In this document: piece after piece, positions 57,946 through 64,000 of the stretch
Position numbering within the stretch: position 1 is the first letter of the stretch
Layout of the letters: every line of letters begins with the position of its first letter
NCBI GenBank assembly: GCA_030762935.1
Contig: CM060896.1
Span: forward strand, 8,508,501 to 8,572,500
Source: Hymenopus coronatus
Lineage: Eukaryota > Arthropoda > Insecta > Mantodea > Hymenopodidae
Direction of reading: 5' to 3'
DNA: 64,000 bases
The notes under the pieces: generated by a model
Database searches by the model: none
The model's input: only the letters and a program-made list of their open reading frames with translations
Told to the model about the DNA's origin: nothing
Translations under genes and position numbers: made by a program

Positions 57946-58192
57946 GATGATGATGATAATGGTGTTTAAGGGCGCTCAACTGCCGAGGACATAAGCGCCC
58001 TTATGATTAAAACTTGGCAATAGGCAGTAAGAAAATACCATTGCAAAAAAAAAAAGTAAACACAAGTAAAAGAGCTAACACAGTTGAAACGGAGGTAACA
58101 GAACTGTCCAGCCCTCTAACCAGAGCTGGGTATAAATCTCCATCTAAAATCAACACATTAAAACCAAAAGAGTTTAAAAAACTGCTATCACA
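57946..58192 (-). other. LINE 3'UTR with terminal stem-loop
   Basis: Stem AAGGGCGCT / AGCGCCCTT (perfect, 17-nt loop containing GGCAGTT) at about 57968-58002, followed by AAACACCATT and (ATC)n. The stem-loop and the following motif match the SINE-1 tail. Confidence 0.8.
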
Positions 58193-61100
58193 CTAAAACG
58201 TCAAGGTAAAAGAAACTTTTGCTAAAAATTTAAAAACCCTGTCCACTGCTCTTGGGTCATCTGCCAGGACCTCAGCAAGAGAGGCCGGCATGCCCATAGA
58301 TGACCGAATGTGTGCCAGGTGACCACACTCCAGCAACACATGACGAACTGTCTGTGCCTCCCCACAGAGCGCACAGACAGGAGCAGGTTCACGTTTAAAA
58401 AGGTAACTGTGAGTAAAAATACAGTGGCCAATTCTTAGCCGAGCTAGTACTACCTCCTCCCGGCGGAATAAACGAGAGGAGGTTACCCAGTTGACAGGCA
58501 GGTCCTTCACCTCTCGCAGCTTATTACCACGGAGAGCCGACCACTCCGCATGGCAAGTCGAAAAAACGGCTCTCCGTACAGCCACTCTAAAATCTTCTGC
58601 TCTTGAATGGGTAATCGTAACACTGGGCGCTGTGACTGCCGATTTCGCTGCCAAATCCGCCGTGTCATTCCCTGGCAAGCCAACGTGTCCAGGAATCCAT
58701 GCGCACTCCACATTAAAACCAGAAGCGTGCAAAATGTGGAGAACGTCCTGGATGCGCTGTACCAAAGGATGGTAATTGTACAGCTCACGAATGCTCTGAA
58801 GGGCACTAAGGGAATCACTAAGAATAAGGCAGTCACCTAATTTTCGACGTCGAATATACAGAAGGGCTTGATAAATAGCATATAGCTCGGCAGAATATAT
58901 AGATGTGCAACTAGGCAAACCGTAAGTAGAAGTTGCGGTGCCAGTGACAAAGGCACATCCAACACCGTCGGGGCTCTTACTACCATCGGTGTAAATACAA
59001 ATACGGCCACTGTATTTGGATAAAAATTCTAAAAAACAACGACGAATACTATCAAGAGGCGTAACAGATTTCCCGTAAAGCGTCATCCCGAGATCGACAT
59101 GGGAGGTAGCGCGTAACCAAGGGGGGTATATACTCTCTCCCTTGGATAACAGCCGAGGAATGTCAACATGGTGCTGGCGTAGAAGCTCACGGAAACGAAA
59201 ACCTGCTGGCCTGGGGCTCAGAGAGCGGAGGCAGTATCGCTCGTGCAGCTCAGGGGAGAAAAACGCGTGATAAGTTGGATGCCCAGGCATACACTTCAGC
59301 CCACAGCCATAATTAGCAAGCAGGACATCACGCCGACAACGCAGAGGAGGTTCTCCCGATTCGGCGTAGAGGCTAACAACTGGGCTCGTTGGAAAAGCTC
59401 CAACGGCCACACGGATGCCCTGGTTATGGACTGTGTCTAACCTTCTGAGCACTGAAGGTCGAGCTGAAGAATACACAATGCTGCCATAGTCCAACTTCGA
59501 ACGAATCACAGCACGATAAAGACGGAGCAATGCCGTCCGATCCGCACCCCAAGATTTGCCACTTAGTATCCGTAAAAGATTTAGAGAACGGTCACATCGT
59601 GCTCTAAGCTGTGCTATTTGTGGTGCCCAACAAAGTTTCCGATCGAAGATCAAACCAAGGAATCTCGCCTCGTCTGCGAAAGGAAGTAAATCTGGCCCGA
59701 GTCGAAGAGACGGCGGCATTTGCCACTTACGGCGCCAGAAGTTAACGCAGACTGTCTTCTCAGCGGAGAAACGAAAACCGTGTTTCGAGCTCCAAGCATA
59801 GAGATTGTCCAAACACCGCTGGAGACGGCGTTCCAAAAACGGTGTACGCTGAGAAGTACAGAAGATGGCAAAGTCGTCCAAAAATAAACAGGAAGAGACA
59901 CCTTGAGGCACACATAGTGATATGGAATTTATCGCAATATCAAATAGAGTCACGCTGAGTACCGAGCCCTGCGGCACTCCGTTCTCTTGAATGAAATGGT
60001 TAGAAAAAACCGAGCCCACCTTCACTCGAAAAACGCGGTCCCGCATAATCTCCTGAATGACCAACGGTAGGCGTCCACGTATGTTCCAGTTGTGCAGAGA
60101 ACGCAATATTCCCGCCCGCCAACACGTGTCGTAGGTCTTCTCGAGGTCAAAAAATATCCCAACTGTGGGGCTGTTCTTAAGAAACCCGTTCATAATCTGA
60201 GTTGACAGAGAGACAAGGTGGTCAGCAGTTGAACGTCGTCGTCGAAAGCCACACTGGATGTTCGTCAGAAGATTGTGGGATTCCAGCCACCACACCAACC
60301 GTCCATTGATCATGCGTTCCATCACCTTGCACACGCAACTGGTGAGGGAAATAGGACGGTAACTGGAAGGAAGATGGCGGTCCTTTCCAGGTTTAAGAAT
60401 GGGTATGATGGTGGCCTCCCGCCACTTGTCTGGAAAAATGCCATCAACCCAGACACGATTATAGACCTCGAGTAGGAAATCTTTGCCATCAGGAGAGAGA
60501 TGTTGCAACATTTGGACGTGGATACCATCTGGCCCTGGTGCTGAGTGTCGTGAAGAGGAGAGTGCATTGTCTAGCTCTGCCAGGGTGAAAAGGCGATTAT
60601 AATCCTCAAGGTTGCCAGAAAGAAACGAGAATTCTTGAGATTCCACCTGATTCTTAACTGTAAGAAACTCAGGGGAATAATTGCCGAGCTAGACACCTGA
60701 GTGAATGCACTGCCTAAAGTATTCGCCACGTCAAATGTATCAACAACAGCTCCGGTAGGTGTTTTGAGACCGGCGATGGGAATTTGGTTCGGTTTCCCAG
60801 CCACACGTCTTGACTTATCCCATACGACAGAGGAAGGTGTATGTCGATTAAAGGAACCCACGAATTTATTCCATGACATCTTTTTGCTATCCTTAATAAC
60901 CCGCCTAGAATGTGCACGCATCCGTTTATAGTGTATCAGGTTATCCAGTGTAGGAAAACGCTGGAAAACCCGTAGAGCTCGTCTGCGAGCGCGAATAGCA
61001 TCCCGACAGTCATCGGTCCACCAAGGTACCGGAAATCGACGGCTCTAGCCAGTCGAACACGGAATGGATTGCTCAGCAGCAGAAAGAATGGTCCCTGTGA

Positions 61101-61881
61101 GATGTTCGACCAAGTGGTTCACAGGGTCGTGCTCTTCGTAGCTAAATTCATCCAAGTAGGAGTACAGTTCCCAGCTGGCGTGGTCTAGGCGCCAACTAGT
61201 TAAACGGGTGGAACATACAACGGGTGTCAAGACACTAATACGACAAGGAAAGTGGTCACTAGAATGCAAATCCGAGATGATATTCCAGCATAAGGTGACT
61301 GCTAGCTGAGGGGAACAAATTGCAATGTCAATGTGTGAAAAACTATGAAAGGCGTCAGAAAGAAAGGTGGGCTCTCCGGTGTTCAAGAGAGCAAGATTCT
61401 GACTATCCAAGAAGTCTTTAAGTAGCGTACCTCTCGCACAAGCCCGAGGAGAGCCCCAAAGAGGGTGATGGGCATTCACGTCGCCGACCAATAAAAAGGG
61501 TGGTGGCAACTGCGAAATGAGGTGTTCTAAGTCGCTCTACGAGAGGTCCGCAGATGGAGGCAAATAGATACTGCAAATGGTGAATGAAGCGGAGGGTAGC
61601 TTAATGCTGACAGCAACGGACTGTATTGCAGATTGTATGGGTACGGAGTTGGCAAAAATATCATCTCGAATAAGCATCATAGTGCCCCCATGTGCCGGGA
61701 CACCGTCCTCCGGGGATAAATCACATCGTACGGAGGAGCACTGCCTGATGGTAACGGTTTCCTGTGGACGGAGCTTCGTCTCTTGTAAGCATACAGCCAA
61801 GGGTTCATGCTGGCGCAGCAACAAGTCAAGCTCTGGTCGATGTGGTCGAATTCCGTGTATGTTCCAATGGAGAATAGCCAT
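58193..61881 (-). pseudogene. LINE ORF2: endonuclease, reverse transcriptase, RNase H (broken)
   Basis: Target-primed reverse transcription enzyme. Start MAILHWNIHG at 61881. AP endonuclease: WNIHG, LQETKL, GDVNAHHPLWGS, SHIDIAI, SDHFP. In-frame TAG at codons 115 and 279, both with good sequence beyond; a frameshift near 60690. Then an open run of 817 codons from 60646: fingers SAPGPDGIHVQML, FFDLEKTYD (motif A), GVPQGSVLSVTLF (B), FLDDFAIF (C). RNase H: IYTDGSK, SAELYAIYQAL, LSDSLSAL, GLPGNDTADLAAK give D-E-D-D. A CCHC-like CALCGEAQTVRHVLLECGH is near the end, and the stop is at 58193. Motif A has T where A is usual (EKTYD). Confidence 0.93.
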
Positions 61882-61903
61882 TGAGTATATTATGGGATAA
61901 GTT

Positions 61904-63349
61904 TCAAATCGAAAGACGCTTCTGCAGATTGGGATTAGCTGGTCGGTTCAATTTGTTCTTCTTAGGCGTTGGGCTAGTACTATTTTCAGGAGCACGATCC
62001 TGCCGTTTCCGCACTGTCCCTCTGGCAGTGGCGGCAGAATCCTCCTGGTCCATCTCCTCCACAAGGGAGGTCCCTTTTTCAAGAGCAAATTTCGGTCCGA
62101 GAAGTTCGAACCGATTGGATGTGCTGATCGGCGAAGACGGCCGTCGCCAATTCACGCCCTCCTCCCCAGATGACCCTTCAGAGGAGGATACACGTGTGGA
62201 GTTGCGTGTACTTTTCTTACCCTTAGATGACTTGGTAGAAGATTGCACATTCTCTTTCAAGAAGTCTTGTCGTACGTACTTGGTCTTAAACTGTTTTTCC
62301 GGGGCAGAAGACGTCGTGAATTTACCAGCTTTAGTTCCCGAGGTCGAGGTTTTCGGTGACAAGTGTGCAGGACTATTCTGTAAGCTGGCGGATTTGGCAG
62401 ATGTTGATACCAACTTGGGTGTAGGTGTCGAAGGCTTTGGCAGCGCTTGGGCTAAAATAACCTTTTCCGCAATTGTAGCCCCGTTCATATCGCCGGTCTG
62501 TGTTGCGATTTCCCGACGCGGTACCGGTTTAGCTGCAACTGAGCTATAGGTACCGGACCTCGGGGCAGAGGGTTGGCGGAGTCGCAGGAGCTTCCAAGAA
62601 GGACACCTTCTCTTTCACCCGTATCTCCTGGATCGCTCGTTCCTCTGCAAAACGGGGGCAGTCTCGGGAACTAGATGGGTGTTCCCCGTTACAGTTCACA
62701 CACGATGGAGCTGAAGCACAAGCCCCATCGTGGGAGATGTCACCGCAGTGGACGCAGGTGGACTTGCCGGTACGCAACTCACTAGTGTGACCATAACGTT
62801 GGCATTTAAAGCACCTCAGCGGATTGGGTATATAAGGCCTAACTTCGATGGCTTCATACCCTGCCCTAATCCTTTGAGGTCAACCCGATCAAAAGTAAGA
62901 AACAGGGTACGAGTAGGCAGGAATTCACCGTTGATCTTACGTTGTACCCGATAAACATACGAGACACCCTGAGTCGCAAGATTTTCTTGGATCTCCTCAA
63001 TGGACAAACCGTCCAACGCGCGGGTTGTTACTACACCGCGGGAGGAGTTCAGCGACTTGTGCACCTCGACCTTCAATGGATAGCTGGCTAACATGGTGGC
63101 TTTAAGTATCCTTGCAGCTTGCGAGGCGGAGTTGGCTTCGACAAGAAGTGTACCATTGCGAGCTCGAACGCAGGATTTAACCGGACCAGCAATGCAATCG
63201 AGACCCTTTTGGATAGTAAAAGGGCTCACCGTAAGGAACTTCTTACCTTCCTCTGTACTATGAATAACCAAGTAGCGAGGACCACATGACTCGACTACTT
63301 CCTTTCCAACGTCTGCATTTGAATTAAGGGGTTTTGGTTTTGGTGCCAT
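61904..63349 (-). pseudogene. LINE ORF1: gag-like nucleic-acid-binding protein (broken)
   Basis: Starts MAPKPKPLNSNADVGKEVVE at 63349. An RNA-binding-like region is followed, after a frameshift near 62865, by CFKCQRYGH, CVHCGDISHDGAC and CVNCNGEHPSSSRDCP, three CCHC zinc knuckles as in ORF1 proteins of I/Jockey LINEs. A second frameshift near 62590 leads to a basic, Ser/Thr-rich tail ending QKRLSI, stop TGA at 61906-61904, 22 bp before ORF2. The protein coats LINE RNA. Confidence 0.85.
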
Positions 63350-63806
63350 AAAAAATGGTATAAATTCATCCCCCAGTGCTCCCCACCCACCACGGAGCCC
63401 AACGAGGGGTCACCCCACTGGGGTGACAGGGCTACACAGGGGATATAGCGGGCTCACCGTCCCACTCACCCTGGAGTTCGGTGTAATACCTAGTCCTGGC
63501 CGATTGACTAGGGGTGGGTTAGTCCCTAGCCTCCCGTTTAGGCAAATCAGAAACCAAAGCGGTGTATTAGGCTGCGCACCCTCCCCAGTTACTGAAAGAC
63601 AGAAGACCAGGCTCAGGTACGCAACCCTCAACCAACCAGGATATTCCTTTTCACCGACACGGGTCTCCACGCACGGCCTACACGTGGGTGGGCATTTTGA
63701 CCTTCTGACTCCCTCACCACTCAGAGGTTGCCCACAGAGGGAGTCAAGGTGGCTCGGGACCCCGGGTGCGCCTAACCCGTACCTACCGTAGCAGGCCCCT
63801 GGGGGG
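63350..63806 (-). other. LINE 5'UTR
   Basis: GC-rich (for example GGTGGGTGGGGAGCACTGGG on the minus strand near 63385), likely containing the internal promoter. A 147-codon frame across the boundary (63410-63853) runs into host flank and is not considered a gene. Confidence 0.7.
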
Positions 63807-63819
63807 CCAATGTACGAAT
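63807..63819 (+). repeat. LINE target-site duplication, right
   Basis: CCAATGTACGAAT. Confidence 0.92.
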
Positions 63820-64000
63820 ATCGATAGGAACCATATAAATAGGGGACTAACATTTTATTTCAGCTTTTAATAATACATGAAATGGAAACAAATGCTATTT
63901 TATTTGAGGTTATTTCACTCATCTCACACATTAGAAATAGAAACGATGATTATTTTCACTCCTTTTTTGAACTAAATACATTATAAACTGGACCAAACTT
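63820..64000. other. Host flank
   Basis: AT-rich; nothing recognised. Confidence 0.4.

Larger units (their letters stand above)
57946..63806 (-). mobile_element. Full-length I-clade LINE
   Basis: 5861 bp between 13-bp duplications. Layout 5' to 3' on the minus strand: GC-rich 5'UTR, ORF1 with zinc knuckles, 22 bp, ORF2 with endonuclease, reverse transcriptase and RNase H, 3'UTR with a terminal hairpin and an (ATC)n tail. RNase H after the polymerase and a (triplet)n tail place it in the I group of LINEs. Two stops and at least three frameshifts make it inactive, but it is far better preserved than other elements here, so it is probably the youngest large insertion. Confidence 0.93.

Noticed and set aside
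57946..57960. (GAT)n as an independent microsatellite
   Set aside because: It is the (ATC)n tail of the minus-strand LINE, bounded by the target duplication.
61881..62549. 222-codon plus-strand frame
   Set aside because: Exact antisense of LINE ORF1; the zinc-knuckle and basic-tail reading on the minus strand is the real one.
63410..63853. 147-codon minus-strand frame upstream of LINE ORF1
   Set aside because: It crosses the element boundary at 63806 into host flank, so it cannot be a LINE gene; the sequence is the GC-rich 5'UTR.
1..64000. CRISPR-like regularly spaced repeats
   Set aside because: The repeated units are dispersed transposon copies in both orientations without uniform spacers.

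Overview
This is nuclear DNA from an arthropod. The sequence shows AT-rich, low-gene-density DNA with spliced exons of two conserved eukaryotic genes set in dense transposon relics (mariner/Tc1, piggyBac, Penelope-like, I-clade LINE, tRNA-derived SINEs). I cannot decide between insect and chelicerate. There are no bacterial operons, CRISPR arrays or genuine tRNA/rRNA genes.

Host genes. (1) EFTUD2 (U5 snRNP GTPase, yeast Snu114), minus strand: three 5' coding exons (5590-5703, 3803-4041, 1688-1956) encode the first ~208 residues, through the P-loop and the DTPG motif; the rest lies left of the window. (2) A DIPP-type Nudix hydrolase (NUDT3/NUDT4/fly Aps family), minus strand: the last two coding exons (53136-53220 and 36107-36225) are separated by a 16.9-kb intron packed with transposons; the Nudix-box exons must lie right of the window. 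A promoter-like stretch with a full CRE (6456-6463) lies upstream of EFTUD2 and may be bidirectional.

Repeat landscape. About a third of the window is one family of ~0.85-kb non-autonomous repeats (about 27 insertions, many nested). Each starts ACTTTCTCTA, ends TAGAGAAAGT plus a small terminal hairpin, sits in T-rich targets and carries a CA/TG microsatellite at a fixed internal place. This resembles Helentron-derived HINE/DINE-1 elements, and I call it the HINE-like family. A tRNA-derived SINE (SINE-1, ten copies) shows target-site duplications of 11-17 bp at most copies. A second SINE (three copies) and two single tRNA-headed SINEs are also present.

Region by region. 1-5.7 kb: EFTUD2 with HINE-like, SINE and transposase relics in its introns. 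5.7-9.5 kb: EFTUD2 upstream region, a Gypsy integrase scrap with a possible LTR, and an HTH transposase relic. 9.5-13.7 kb: HINE pieces, a tRNA-SINE, a Penelope-like GIY-YIG relic. 13.8-20.7 kb: nested HINE copies, a deleted mariner with both TIRs, a mariner nested inside another mariner, a LINE C-terminus. 20.7-22.4 kb: no recognisable repeat or gene. 22.4-34.2 kb: HINE copies, a Tc-like relic, and a full-length but broken piggyBac transposase with a HINE copy in its zinc-finger tail. 34.4-41.6 kb: DIPP last exon, two TTAA-flanked MITEs, LINE RNase H fragments, Tc-like relics in inverted arrangement. 42-57.8 kb: HINE copies, four more transposase relics, fold-back elements and the DIPP penultimate exon. 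57.9-63.8 kb: a complete I-clade LINE with a 13-bp duplication, disabled by two in-frame stops and at least three frameshifts.

The most interesting observation is that SINE-1 and the full-length LINE share a 3'-terminal stem-loop and flanking motif, suggesting a SINE/LINE mobilisation pair.
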